64,000 nucleotides of DNA from Flavobacteriales bacterium UBA2306 (GTDB lineage Bacteria > Bacteroidota > Bacteroidia > Flavobacteriales > Weeksellaceae): contig DDVS01000004.1 in assembly GCA_002345565.1 (NCBI GenBank), positions 248,001 through 312,000 of the forward strand. The letters are read 5' to 3'. Numbering within the stretch: the first letter of the stretch is position 1; each line of letters starts with the position of its first letter. The notes under the pieces were generated by a model, which saw only the letters and a program-made list of their open reading frames with translations, made no database searches and was not told the DNA's origin. Positions 43,236 through 51,342 of this stretch are shown in pieces. The position numbers and the translations under genes are program-made.

Positions 43236-44555
43236 TTATTTCTGATTGTTCATAATTTCACGGATTTTCTTTTCCTCCCAGTTTCTGCCGATTGCGAAGA
43301 CGTTCATCCCGTGAGCCAGAAGTCCGATTCCCCAGCCTAACATTGGCCAATAAAACCATAAATGTTGAGGAGAAGTTAATACATTGATGATAATTAAAAA
43401 AGGTATAACGATGCAGTAAGAAATCAAGTTTCCGTAGAATCCTTTCAATTCCTTTACTCTTTTTACCGCTCTTTCGTAAGCAATATTTTCTGTAGTTTCT
43501 GAGGTATAAGTTGTCATTGTCTGAGATTTTTTTTCTATTAATATGGGGATTTTAACTTTAAATGTTTGTTCTGTTTTTTCTATGAAAACATTATCGTTTG
43601 TAAGTAGTGCATAACGCTGAACGATGTTGGCTAAACCGATTCCTGCGCTTTCTTTAAGTTGTTCTCTTACTTGGAGATTATTTTCGATGCAGAGAAATTT
43701 GCCTTCTGTAAAGATTCTGATATTCAATGGTTTTGATGAGGTTGCGAAATTATGTTTGATACAGTTTTCTAACAACAATTGTAACGAAAGCGGCACCACG
43801 AATTTTTGCAAATCATCATTATTAATATCAAAAGTGAAATCAACGCTGTCTTCAAATCTGGTTTTCAGAAGATTGCAATAGATTTTAGCAAATTCTATCT
43901 CATCTTCCACTTTTACCATTTCCTTATCTTTCTGTTCCAAAACGTAACGGTAAATCTTTGACATCGATGTCGTGAATTTCTGTGCCTGTTCCGGATTTTC
44001 ATCAATCAAAGCCGTCAGAACATTCAAAGAATTAAAAAGAAAATGCGGATCCAGTTGATTCTTCAAAGATTCGAATTGTGCATTGGCAGATTTTGCAATC
44101 AGTTTTTGTTCTACGACTTCCTTTTTGGTGTTCTTTTTCAGTTCCTCCATAAAACCCTTGGCGTGGAGAAAAGCCGAAATCATCAAGGCGATATTAATTG
44201 TAAACCAATTGATAAAATTGTATTTATCCGAGAAAAAAGTCGCCGTTGTCGCTGTTTTCTGAATCACAACAAAATTGAGATAACCGCAAAGATAACTTAC
44301 CACAACATTCACAATCACTAATGCAATGATTCCAAAAATGGTTCGAGTTCTGGTTTGTTCTGCCCAAGGAAATTTTTTGTTCAGGAATTCGTTGGTCAAT
44401 CTATTACTGATTCCGATAAACAATGAATACATTAAACAAACCAAAAGTCCGTAGAAAAAATTCTCCACAGTTTTCTCATCTGTATCCACGATGAAGAAAA
44501 AAAGGTTAACTCCAAAACCTACCCAGAACAGCGATATGATATTTTTTCTTTGCAT
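43236..44555 (-). CDS. LytS-type histidine kinase with C-terminal 2TM domain
   Basis: A 439-residue sensor kinase. Four membrane helices occupy about 8-24, 33-52, 72-98 and 116-132. The His-kinase domain has the phospho-acceptor His171 in DPHFLFNSLN, an N-box LLLENCIKHNF near 270 and AGIGLANIVQRY near 310, so it is a short LytS/His_kinase-family module. Residues 361-439 are a complete 2TM domain (ERAVKRVKELKGFYGNL ... GWGIGLLAHG ... NWEEKKIREIM), homologous to the three separate proteins encoded next. The fusion suggests that 2TM units act with the kinase in one membrane assembly. The promoter has the 21-bp-spaced repeat. Confidence 0.93.
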   Translation of the reverse strand: MQRKNIISLFWVGFGVNLFFFIVDTDEKTVENFFYGLLVCLMYSLFIGISNRLTNEFLNKKFPWAEQTRTRTIFGIIALVIVNVVVSYLCGYLNFVVIQKTATTATFFSDKYNFINWFTINIALMISAFLHAKGFMEELKKNTKKEVVEQKLIAKSANAQFESLKNQLDPHFLFNSLNVLTALIDENPEQAQKFTTSMSKIYRYVLEQKDKEMVKVEDEIEFAKIYCNLLKTRFEDSVDFTFDINNDDLQKFVVPLSLQLLLENCIKHNFATSSKPLNIRIFTEGKFLCIENNLQVREQLKESAGIGLANIVQRYALLTNDNVFIEKTEQTFKVKIPILIEKKSQTMTTYTSETTENIAYERAVKRVKELKGFYGNLISYCIVIPFLIIINVLTSPQHLWFYWPMLGWGIGLLAHGMNVFAIGRNWEEKKIREIMNNQK

Positions 44556-44572
44556 TTCTTAATTTCTTGGTT

Positions 44573-44643
44573 CAAAATTATGTCAGAAAGAAAAGTTAAG
44601 CAATTATATGTGACCGAACTGTTAAAAAATTCGACTGAACTGT
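44573..44643 (-). promoter_or_regulatory. Promoter with LytTR-type direct repeat, target: kinase/2TM/LytTR operon
   Basis: Plus-strand reading: CAAAATTA (44573-44580, the reversed -7 box TAATTTTG), 32 bp, ACCGAACTGT (44613-44622) and ACTGAACTGT (44634-44643). Repeat starts are 21 bp apart and the copies differ at one base. On the minus strand the repeat reads ACAGTTCGGT, close to the published LytTR half-site pattern (W-M-M-GTT-N-R-W). A TTG (44601-44603 on the minus strand) sits 20 bp from the -7 box, so basal transcription is likely. Confidence 0.8.
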
Positions 44644-44742
44644 AAAAAGTGTCATTCAGAATCTTAAATTTTTGATAAGATTGATATCAGCACGTCAAAA
44701 AGGAACATCTTTTGCTTCATAAAAAACCAAAACTTAATATAG

Positions 44743-44940
44743 ATGAACAGGAACCTAGAAATAATATTTGCCGGAATCTTTGGGACAGCAACTGTTTTGG
44801 GCGCAATTGCTGTTAGGAGATATTTTAAAAATAAAATATATCATTCTGATTATTGTGATCATCATTTGTTGTTTTCCAGTCCCAGAAATAAAAATTATGC
44901 GTCTTCCAACCAAGGTGTGGAATTAGAAGCCTTTCTTTAA
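44743..44940 (+). CDS. Small single-helix membrane protein of unknown function
   Basis: A 65-residue protein, MNRNLEIIFAGIFGTATVLG at the start, with one hydrophobic helix (about 7-23) and then a basic stretch (VRRYFKNKIYHSDYCDHH) with several His and Cys. No family was recognised. It diverges from the histidine kinase operon and shares its 187-bp upstream region, which holds the LytTR-type repeat. A strong terminator follows, which supports a real transcript. The coding assignment is moderate because the gene is short. Confidence 0.6.
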   Translation: MNRNLEIIFAGIFGTATVLGAIAVRRYFKNKIYHSDYCDHHLLFSSPRNKNYASSNQGVELEAFL

Positions 44941-44965
44941 AAAACACTATTTAATTATAATAAAA

Positions 44966-44993
44966 TTTCCGGCTCTCATTAGCCGGATTTTTT
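44966..44993 (+). terminator. Intrinsic terminator of the small membrane protein gene
   Basis: Stem TCCGGCT/AGCCGGA with a 6-nt loop and a long T run. Confidence 0.85.
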
Positions 44994-45213
44994 TGTGGAA
45001 AACTTTCCAAAATTTTAAGATATTTTTCATTTTCCAAGTGATAATTTTGAGAACAAATTCTACTTAATTTTGATGATTAAATTCGAATAAGTTTTACACA
45101 AAGGCACAAAATTTATTTTAAAATCAACAGAATTAAGGCACAAGGCTTAGTGCCATAGATCCAATCAAACAAATCATTTATTAGTGTTTTTGTGATTAAC
45201 TTGTAATCTTCCA

Positions 45214-46254
45214 ATGTCAGATTTAATTCCAAAAGGTCAAGGTGCGCAACGCGATGTCATCAACCGATTCGACAGATATACTTTCGAGCCGGAAGACTAT
45301 GAATTGGATAAAATTAAGACTCAGGTGATTGAAGTTTTTCCGAAGACAATTATCAATGTTGTGAAAAGTCCAGATTTGGCAATGGATTATTCTATGAATC
45401 CATATCAAGGTTGCGAACACGGCTGTTCCTATTGTTTTGCGCGACCAACTCACGAATTTTGGGGCTACAGCGCAGGTGTTGATTTTGAAAGAAAATTAAT
45501 GGTCAAGAAAAATGCGCCGAAACTTCTGGAAAAAACATTTCAAAAGAAATCTTACATTCCAAAACCAATTATGCTTTCCGGAAATACAGATTGCTACCAA
45601 CCCATTGAAAGACAATTTGAAATCACCAGAAAACTTCTTCAGGTTTGTCTCGATTACAGACATCCAGTTTCCATCATCACCAAAAACGCATTGATTCTGA
45701 GAGATTTGGACATTCTAGAAAAAATGGCAAAGAAAAATCTGATTTCTGTGAATATGAGCATTCCAACTTTGAATGAAGATTTGAGACGAGTTATGGAACC
45801 CAGAACTTCGACAGCTAAGAATAAACTGAAAGCGATTGAAGTTTTATCTGAGAAAAATATTCCTGTGAATGTGATGATTGCGCCCGTGATTCCGGCTTTG
45901 ACAAGTGACGAAAGTTTATCCATTATGAAATCTGTTTCCCAAGCTGGCGCAAGAAGTTGCGGTTATACTTTGGTAAGACTAAATGACACTGTTGAACCCG
46001 TTTTCGTTCAATGGTTGGAAGCGCATTTCCCAGACAGAAAAGACAAAGTCCTGAATCTCATCCGCTCAATGCGAGGTGGAAATCTTGGTGAAAAACGATT
46101 TTTCCAACGTTACCAAGGCGAAGGAAACATCGCAGAAATGATTCATAAAACTTTTGAAATTGGGAAGAAAAAGTTTTTCAATAACACAGAAAGAGCAATT
46201 TTGACAACTGAGCATTTTACAGGAAGTAAGACTCAACAATTGCGATTGTTTTAG
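45214..46254 (+). CDS. PA0069-family radical SAM protein (SPL-like)
   Basis: A 346-residue radical SAM enzyme related to spore photoproduct lyase. The iron-sulphur Cys are C67, C71 and C74 (CEHGCSYC). SGNTDCYQPIE, ITKNALILRD and NVMIAPVIPAL are shared with PA0069-type proteins. The substrate is unknown. The ATG at 45214 follows a region with a decayed CACAAAGGCAC-type repeat (about 45100-45150). No neighbour suggests a pathway. Confidence 0.9.
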   Translation: MSDLIPKGQGAQRDVINRFDRYTFEPEDYELDKIKTQVIEVFPKTIINVVKSPDLAMDYSMNPYQGCEHGCSYCFARPTHEFWGYSAGVDFERKLMVKKNAPKLLEKTFQKKSYIPKPIMLSGNTDCYQPIERQFEITRKLLQVCLDYRHPVSIITKNALILRDLDILEKMAKKNLISVNMSIPTLNEDLRRVMEPRTSTAKNKLKAIEVLSEKNIPVNVMIAPVIPALTSDESLSIMKSVSQAGARSCGYTLVRLNDTVEPVFVQWLEAHFPDRKDKVLNLIRSMRGGNLGEKRFFQRYQGEGNIAEMIHKTFEIGKKKFFNNTERAILTTEHFTGSKTQQLRLF

Positions 46255-46296
46255 GCAAAATTTCCATTGCTTTTGATTAGATTTGCATATTAAAAA

Positions 46297-46340
46297 CCAT
46301 ATAGAAACAGGAGTTTTATTAGTTCTATGTTTCTATGTGG
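46297..46340. repeat. Inverted repeat CCATATAGAAACA/TGTTTCTATGTGG
   Basis: Thirteen-bp arms at 46297-46309 and 46328-46340 with one mismatch, 18-nt loop, between the radical SAM gene and menD. Related words (AACCACACATAAACACATAGG) occur after rnr at about 14356-14377. A TGTGGATAA (DnaA-box-like) on its right edge is thought to be accidental. Confidence 0.65.
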
Positions 46341-46369
46341 ATAAAATAAAATTACAGTAATTTTCCCAA

Positions 46370-48034
46370 ATGAAGCAATATTCCGCAAAACGCAGCATCC
46401 AAATTCTCGCACATATTCTTGAACAATACGGCATCGATAAAATCATCATTTCTCCGGGCTCCAGAAACGCACCTTTGGCGATTCATTTTTCTGAGATTGA
46501 TGCGTTCCAATGCTACAGTATTGTGGACGAAAGAGCTGCCGCATTTGTAGGTTTAGGAATGTCAAAATCGATTAAAAAACCAGTTGCAATTACTTGCACA
46601 AGCGGTTCTGCAGCGACCAATTATTATCCGGCTGTTGTGGAAGCATTTTATCAAAATGTACCACTTTTAGTTTTAACGGCGGACAGACCAGCAGATTTTG
46701 TGGATATTTTTGACGGGCAGACGATTCGTCAAAAGAATATTTTCCAACAGCATTCTTATGGTGATTTCGAATTGCTGGAAGATGAGAAAGATGGTTCTGA
46801 TGATTATAACTTCGAAACAATCAAAAAAGCCGTTGAATTGTGTATCGAAAAAAGCGGTCCGGTTCACATCAATATTCCTTTGACAGAACCTCTTTACAAT
46901 TTGTTGGAAGAATTACCTGTAATGCCGGCTGTCGAGAAAACGATTCGGAAAAAAAATTACGAAGTTTCATCAAATCTGATAGCAGATTGGAATACTTCCA
47001 AGAGAATTATGATTTTGGCAGGAACATTGCCTCCCAATCCGGAATTGGAAGCTCAACTTTCTCAATTGGTTAAAAATCACACGGTTGTTGTTTTAACGGA
47101 AATGAATTCCAATCTTCAGCATGATAAATTTTTCGCTCATATTGATAGATATATTACGGATTTTACCGATGAAGATTATCATACTTATGCTCCGGATTTG
47201 TTGATTACAATAGGTCAAAATGTTGTTTCTAAAAGAGTGAAACAATTCTTGAGAAAAGCAAAACCAAAGCAACATTGGCATATTGATGAATATTGGCAAC
47301 CAGACACTTACTATGTTTTGAGTCAAAAAATCGAGACAAAACCAGAGGTTTTCTTTTCTAAGTTGTTAAAGTCTATCAATTTGGAGCCAAGACCTTTCTT
47401 CAATCTTTGGGATGTTCTCAAAGATAAAAAAGATGCAAAACACGAAGAATATCTTAACAAAGCCCCTTTTTCTGATTTCTATCTTTTCAATCAATTATCG
47501 AATCAAATTCCTGAAAATTACCGAGTTCATTTTTCCAATTCTTCGGCAATCCGATATGCACAACTATTTGATTATCAGAAATATGACGTGTATTGCAACC
47601 GTGGAACCAGCGGCATTGACGGTTGTACTTCTACCGCAATGGGATTTGCAATGATGGAAGATGAACCAACGATTTTGATTACCGGCGATTTGTCGTTTTT
47701 CTATGATATCAATGGACTTTGGAATCAGTACATTCCGCCTTATACGAGAATTGTGATCTTCAATAATGGTGAAGGTAACATTTTCAAAATCATTTCCGGA
47801 CCGAGTGGAACTAATGCTTTGGACGAGTTCATTGCAACGCAACATCATAGAAATGCCGAATTATTAGCAAAGAATTTTGGATTCGATTATACACGAGTTG
47901 AAGATGAGATTTCTCTTGACCGTGTTTTACCAAATTATTTCAAGCCAGATTCTAAACCGAAAATCTTGGAAGTAATGACTTCAGGATGTAATAATGCGGA
48001 TGTTTTGAAACAGTATTTTGAATCTTTAAAGTAA
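46370..48034 (+). CDS. menD: 2-succinyl-5-enolpyruvyl-6-hydroxy-3-cyclohexene-1-carboxylate synthase
   Basis: A 554-residue ThDP-dependent enzyme of menaquinone synthesis, joining isochorismate and 2-oxoglutarate. Family marks: ISPGSRNAPLAIHF near the start, VDERAAAFVGLGM with the activating Glu, TCTSGSAATNYYPAVVEAF, and the ThDP/Mg site GDLSFFYDINGLWN near residue 440. Length matches MenD. No other men gene is adjacent. TAATTTTC ends 4 bp before the ATG, a one-mismatch -7 box at the leaderless spacing seen at truC, uvrB and tsaB. Third positions favour G over C in the part I counted. Confidence 0.96.
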   Translation: MKQYSAKRSIQILAHILEQYGIDKIIISPGSRNAPLAIHFSEIDAFQCYSIVDERAAAFVGLGMSKSIKKPVAITCTSGSAATNYYPAVVEAFYQNVPLLVLTADRPADFVDIFDGQTIRQKNIFQQHSYGDFELLEDEKDGSDDYNFETIKKAVELCIEKSGPVHINIPLTEPLYNLLEELPVMPAVEKTIRKKNYEVSSNLIADWNTSKRIMILAGTLPPNPELEAQLSQLVKNHTVVVLTEMNSNLQHDKFFAHIDRYITDFTDEDYHTYAPDLLITIGQNVVSKRVKQFLRKAKPKQHWHIDEYWQPDTYYVLSQKIETKPEVFFSKLLKSINLEPRPFFNLWDVLKDKKDAKHEEYLNKAPFSDFYLFNQLSNQIPENYRVHFSNSSAIRYAQLFDYQKYDVYCNRGTSGIDGCTSTAMGFAMMEDEPTILITGDLSFFYDINGLWNQYIPPYTRIVIFNNGEGNIFKIISGPSGTNALDEFIATQHHRNAELLAKNFGFDYTRVEDEISLDRVLPNYFKPDSKPKILEVMTSGCNNADVLKQYFESLK

Positions 48035-48039
48035 GAACA

Positions 48040-48112
48040 CTTCGACTCCGCTCAGTGTGACAGCTAATAATAACGCTTTATTTTAAGGTTGTCAGTCTGA
48101 GCGGAGTCGAAG
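48040..48112. repeat. Dispersed inverted repeat CTTCGACTCCGCTCA/TGAGCGGAGTCGAAG
   Basis: Arms of 23 bp at 48040-48062 and 48090-48112 match at 21 positions. This CTTCGACTCCGCTCAGTGTG sequence is familiar from many flavobacterial genomes as a dispersed repeat. It lies between convergent menD and pabC and is followed by CTTTTTG, so it may act as a terminator for both genes. Confidence 0.75.
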
Positions 48113-48127
48113 ACTTTTTGATTCTAA

Positions 48128-48754
48128 TTAAAACTCCAAATCAGATTCCTCTTTCGGAAGATTAATGATTTTTTCAATCGGGTAAATGAACATATCATCG
48201 AAGTCATTCAAGGCATTGATGAGCTGAAAATGTGTGAAATCTTTGATGTTCTCTAAAGTGATTTCGGCTTCTTTGATTTCTTTTGATTGTAAAAGATTCT
48301 GCCTCATTACACCATTCAGAAGATAACTTTTCGGCGTGAACCAAGTTTTATCTTTCAAGAACAATAGATTGGAATATGAAGTGTCCGTAATCTGATTATT
48401 TTTTACAATAATGACTTCTTCAGCGTGACTTTTATCTTTCAATTTTTGTAATTGGGTTCTGTCAGCAGACTTAAAGCTATAATCGATTTCATTATCGATA
48501 ACCAATTCAAAATCATCTAATTCTGAAATCGCATAAGGAATAATTTGGGTCTTGAAATTGTTCTCCAAATCATATTCGATTCGGAATTTATAAAGGCCAT
48601 CTTCTTCGTGTTCCAGATTTAGGAATAAACTATGAATGTCGATTTTACATACTTTTCCAAAATTCGAAAAAGTATCGTTCATTCTTTTCTGATGAAGTTC
48701 TTGCAGGAAAATTTTCTGGTCTTCAACTTTGATGCTTTCAATAAATCGGGACAT
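48128..48754 (-). CDS. pabC: Aminodeoxychorismate lyase-like class IV aminotransferase
   Basis: A 208-residue PLP enzyme of fold type IV. MSRFIESIKVEDQKIFL at the start, the probable PLP Lys in YSFKSADRTQL, and EVIIVKNNQITDTSYSNLLF with LLNGVMRQNLL match small PabC-like proteins that release pyruvate from aminodeoxychorismate to give 4-aminobenzoate for folate. It is shorter than E. coli PabC (269 residues). The gene overlaps pabB by 17 bp, which supports the assignment since the two act in sequence. Confidence 0.88.
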   Translation of the reverse strand: MSRFIESIKVEDQKIFLQELHQKRMNDTFSNFGKVCKIDIHSLFLNLEHEEDGLYKFRIEYDLENNFKTQIIPYAISELDDFELVIDNEIDYSFKSADRTQLQKLKDKSHAEEVIIVKNNQITDTSYSNLLFLKDKTWFTPKSYLLNGVMRQNLLQSKEIKEAEITLENIKDFTHFQLINALNDFDDMFIYPIEKIINLPKEESDLEF

Positions 48755-49709
48755 AGATTTTGTTTTTCATTTCTTCATATTCGCTGACAAGGTCACTTTG
48801 ATGGGTAATTCCACCTCCGCTTTTGAAAAACAGTTTCTCGTTCTCTTTTTCAATAAAACGTATCATCACGCAGGAGTCCAGATTTTTGCCGTCAAAATAA
48901 CCTGCAATTCCTGTATAAAATCCTCTTTCATATTGTTCGGCTTCCAAAATAATTTCCAACGTTTTTGGTTTTGGAGCGCCGAGAATAGAACCAGCCGGCA
49001 ACAGTTTTTGAAGAATCGTCCCCATTTTATTTTGATATTCCGGCTTGATTTCGCCTTCGATTTCGGAACTCATAGCCAAGAGATTTTTTTGCTTGGTTTT
49101 GATGTAATCGATTCTTTGAAATTCTTTGACCTGAACATTATCCGCAACCATACTCAAATCGTTTCTCAACAAATCCACTACCGTGTAATGTTCGGCTTTT
49201 TCTTTCGGATCGTTTTTCAGAATATTTTCTGCATCCTTGATTTCTACATCTATTGTCCCTTTCATCGGATGCGTAAAAATTTTGTTATCAACAATTTCTA
49301 AAAAAGTTTCTGGTGAGAAAAATACGAATTCATCTTTAAACAGAACTTTATATTTTGCCTTTGAAAATCTGAAAATATCTTCTAAACTTAAGTTGGTTTC
49401 AATTTCCGTTTTAGTAGTATAATTCGTTAGATAAGAATTCCCTTTTCTAAGGTTTTCCTGAACCAATTCAAATCCTTTTTGATATTTTTCTAAGGTTTCA
49501 GGAAATGATTTCCATTCAAAATTTGGAATATCTTCGTGTTGATGATTGATGTTTGTAATATTCGGGAAATCAATCAACAAAGTATTATTTTGAATTTCAA
49601 TTTCAGAGTAAATTTTCACTTCATTCATCAAAAAATTAATCAAGAAAAAAAAAGGTTCTTTTCTCTCTGATAACTCGTCCATCTTCTGAAACTGCGGATT
49701 CTCAAACAT
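48738..49709 (-). CDS. pabB: Aminodeoxychorismate synthase component I-like (chorismate-binding)
   Basis: A 323-residue chorismate-utilising enzyme making 4-amino-4-deoxychorismate for folate. I start it at 49709 (MFENPQFQKMDEL); a longer frame adds 57 hydrophobic residues not seen in this family. The core has THPMKGTID, VVDLLRNDLSMV, LLPAGSILGAPKPKTLEII and FYTGIAGYFDG. Only the C-terminal catalytic domain is complete; the N-terminal tryptophan-binding part of larger homologues is short. Its glutaminase partner (pabA/trpG) is not next to it. Overlap with pabC by 17 bp indicates an operon. Confidence 0.9.
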   Translation of the reverse strand: MFENPQFQKMDELSERKEPFFFLINFLMNEVKIYSEIEIQNNTLLIDFPNITNINHQHEDIPNFEWKSFPETLEKYQKGFELVQENLRKGNSYLTNYTTKTEIETNLSLEDIFRFSKAKYKVLFKDEFVFFSPETFLEIVDNKIFTHPMKGTIDVEIKDAENILKNDPKEKAEHYTVVDLLRNDLSMVADNVQVKEFQRIDYIKTKQKNLLAMSSEIEGEIKPEYQNKMGTILQKLLPAGSILGAPKPKTLEIILEAEQYERGFYTGIAGYFDGKNLDSCVMIRFIEKENEKLFFKSGGGITHQSDLVSEYEEMKNKIYVPIY

Positions 49710-49807
49710 AAAAACAAAAATAGAAAAAAGATGGTAGAGAAAAGATAAAAGACTTAAAATGTGGTTTATCAATTTCAATCCGTTATTTTTGCAAAAAAGT
49801 TTGAGAA

Positions 49808-50515
49808 ATGACAACGCGAAAACCAGAAATCGGAAAAATATTAACAGAGGCTTACCAGTATTGGATGAGAACATTGCCATTTCAGTTTTTGTTCAGTACA
49901 ATTTACTTCGCGATTTTTATGTTCGCTGCGATGTATGCGTTTCGATATTATGGGCTTTTTGAGGAAGTTCAGAAATTTCAAAACTTATTTTACACAGATA
50001 CTCAGGCATTTTTGAAAAAATATGAAGTGCTGATGCAAACACCAAACGCACTTTCTTTTGCAATGGTCGTTTTGGTTATTAAGGCTGTTATTTTTCCATT
50101 AAATATTGGATTTTTTAAAATCTATAGAAAATTAGACTTGGGAGAAACTCAGGAAATGAATGACCTTTTTGCAGGATTCCAAGGACATTATTTTTTTCTT
50201 TTCGCCATTTATTCTTTGTTTTGGAGTGTTATCAACACTTATTTGTCTGTTTTTACATTGATTTGGATTCCGCTGATGATGCTTATTCCTGCTTTGATTT
50301 TCTTTAGAAACATTAATTTCTTCGAAGCTTTCAAGATTAATATTCAAACTTTTCAGAAGAATGTGATTTTGATTTTGATAGCGAGTTTTGTTTCCATTCT
50401 TTTTTCATATTCCGGAATTTTAGCTTTCGGTTTTGGACTATTTTTGACATTTCCGTTTTGGAACGCGATGATTTATGTTCTTTATAAACACTTGATTGCT
50501 GATTTTCAGGAATAA
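49808..50515 (+). CDS. Polytopic membrane protein, paralogue 1
   Basis: A 235-residue inner-membrane protein with about five to six hydrophobic helices and the sequence KPEIGKILTEAYQYWMRTLPFQFLF. It resembles the next gene product in length and layout (a charged N-terminal amphipathic helix, membrane helices and a central soluble loop), so the two look like diverged tandem paralogues. In flavobacterial annotation such proteins are often mislabelled beta-carotene monooxygenase; no such motif is seen. A TATTTTTG -7 box lies 16 bp before the ATG. Confidence 0.8.
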   Translation: MTTRKPEIGKILTEAYQYWMRTLPFQFLFSTIYFAIFMFAAMYAFRYYGLFEEVQKFQNLFYTDTQAFLKKYEVLMQTPNALSFAMVVLVIKAVIFPLNIGFFKIYRKLDLGETQEMNDLFAGFQGHYFFLFAIYSLFWSVINTYLSVFTLIWIPLMMLIPALIFFRNINFFEAFKINIQTFQKNVILILIASFVSILFSYSGILAFGFGLFLTFPFWNAMIYVLYKHLIADFQE

Positions 50516-50585
50516 TTTTTTTTGAGTTCATCCATTTCAGAAATTTTTTATGTAGATTTGAGTATCAACTACAAAATAAACTTCA

Positions 50586-51329
50586 ATGGAAAATTTTACT
50601 GATTTTAACTCTACCGATCGTTCTCCTGCAAAAGAAACAGGTGCAATTATTTCTCACGCTTTCGAAAATTATAAAACCATCATACTTTATTCTGTATTAA
50701 CATTTATCGTAGTAGCGGTTTTATCTTCAATTATATCCTCAGTTTTACAAGCCCTTGTAGGATATGATTCTATGGAAGCACAGGAAATCATCAATGATTC
50801 TTTTAAAGACGGCAATTACTCTGCGATATATGAAATCCCGGGATTTAAAGCCACTTTAGGCATTTCCTTTTTTGTCGGGATTTTGTTTTATCCCATTTAT
50901 GCTGGTATTCTTAATATTTTGAACAAAGCCAATTATCAGCAGAAAATTGAGCTATCGGATTTGTTTATTGGATACAGACAAAACACTGGAAATATTATTT
51001 TGTATTCTATAATAAGCAATGTGTTAATTTCTATTTTTCTGGTAATGTGTATTTTACCGGCAATATTTATAGCACCATTTTTATTTCTTGGATTACCAAT
51101 AGTTTTGTTTGAAAATAAAGGCGTTGGTGATGCCTTGAGCAAATCTTTTGAGTTTGGAAAAGAAAATTATCTCACACTTTTAGGCGCTACATTTTTAGGA
51201 GGACTTATCTCTTTTTGTGGTGTTTTATTTTGCGGTGTTGGCATCATTTTTAGTGCATTTTTTTTCTTGGCAGTTATGTATTCTGCTTATTGCGCTTACT
51301 GTGGTGCTCCAAGACAATTAACACCCTAA
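50586..51329 (+). CDS. Polytopic membrane protein, paralogue 2
   Basis: A 247-residue inner-membrane protein with six hydrophobic helices and a C-terminal CxxC-like segment (AYCAYCGAPRQ). The N-terminus (ETGAIISHAFENYKTIILYSV) and the later ALSKSFEFGKENYLTLLGAT recall DUF975/YciC-like membrane proteins. It follows paralogue 1 by 70 bp with a TAGATTTG -7 box between (50553-50560), so it likely has its own promoter. The AI-2E family gene starts 13 bp after its stop. Confidence 0.8.
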   Translation: MENFTDFNSTDRSPAKETGAIISHAFENYKTIILYSVLTFIVVAVLSSIISSVLQALVGYDSMEAQEIINDSFKDGNYSAIYEIPGFKATLGISFFVGILFYPIYAGILNILNKANYQQKIELSDLFIGYRQNTGNIILYSIISNVLISIFLVMCILPAIFIAPFLFLGLPIVLFENKGVGDALSKSFEFGKENYLTLLGATFLGGLISFCGVLFCGVGIIFSAFFFLAVMYSAYCAYCGAPRQLTP

Positions 51330-51342
51330 AAAAAATAAAACG

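Noticed and set aside
46336..46344. TGTGGATAA, an exact reversed DnaA box, as a second origin signal
   Set aside because: It is isolated and is formed by the edge of a dispersed inverted repeat plus the following A+T bases.
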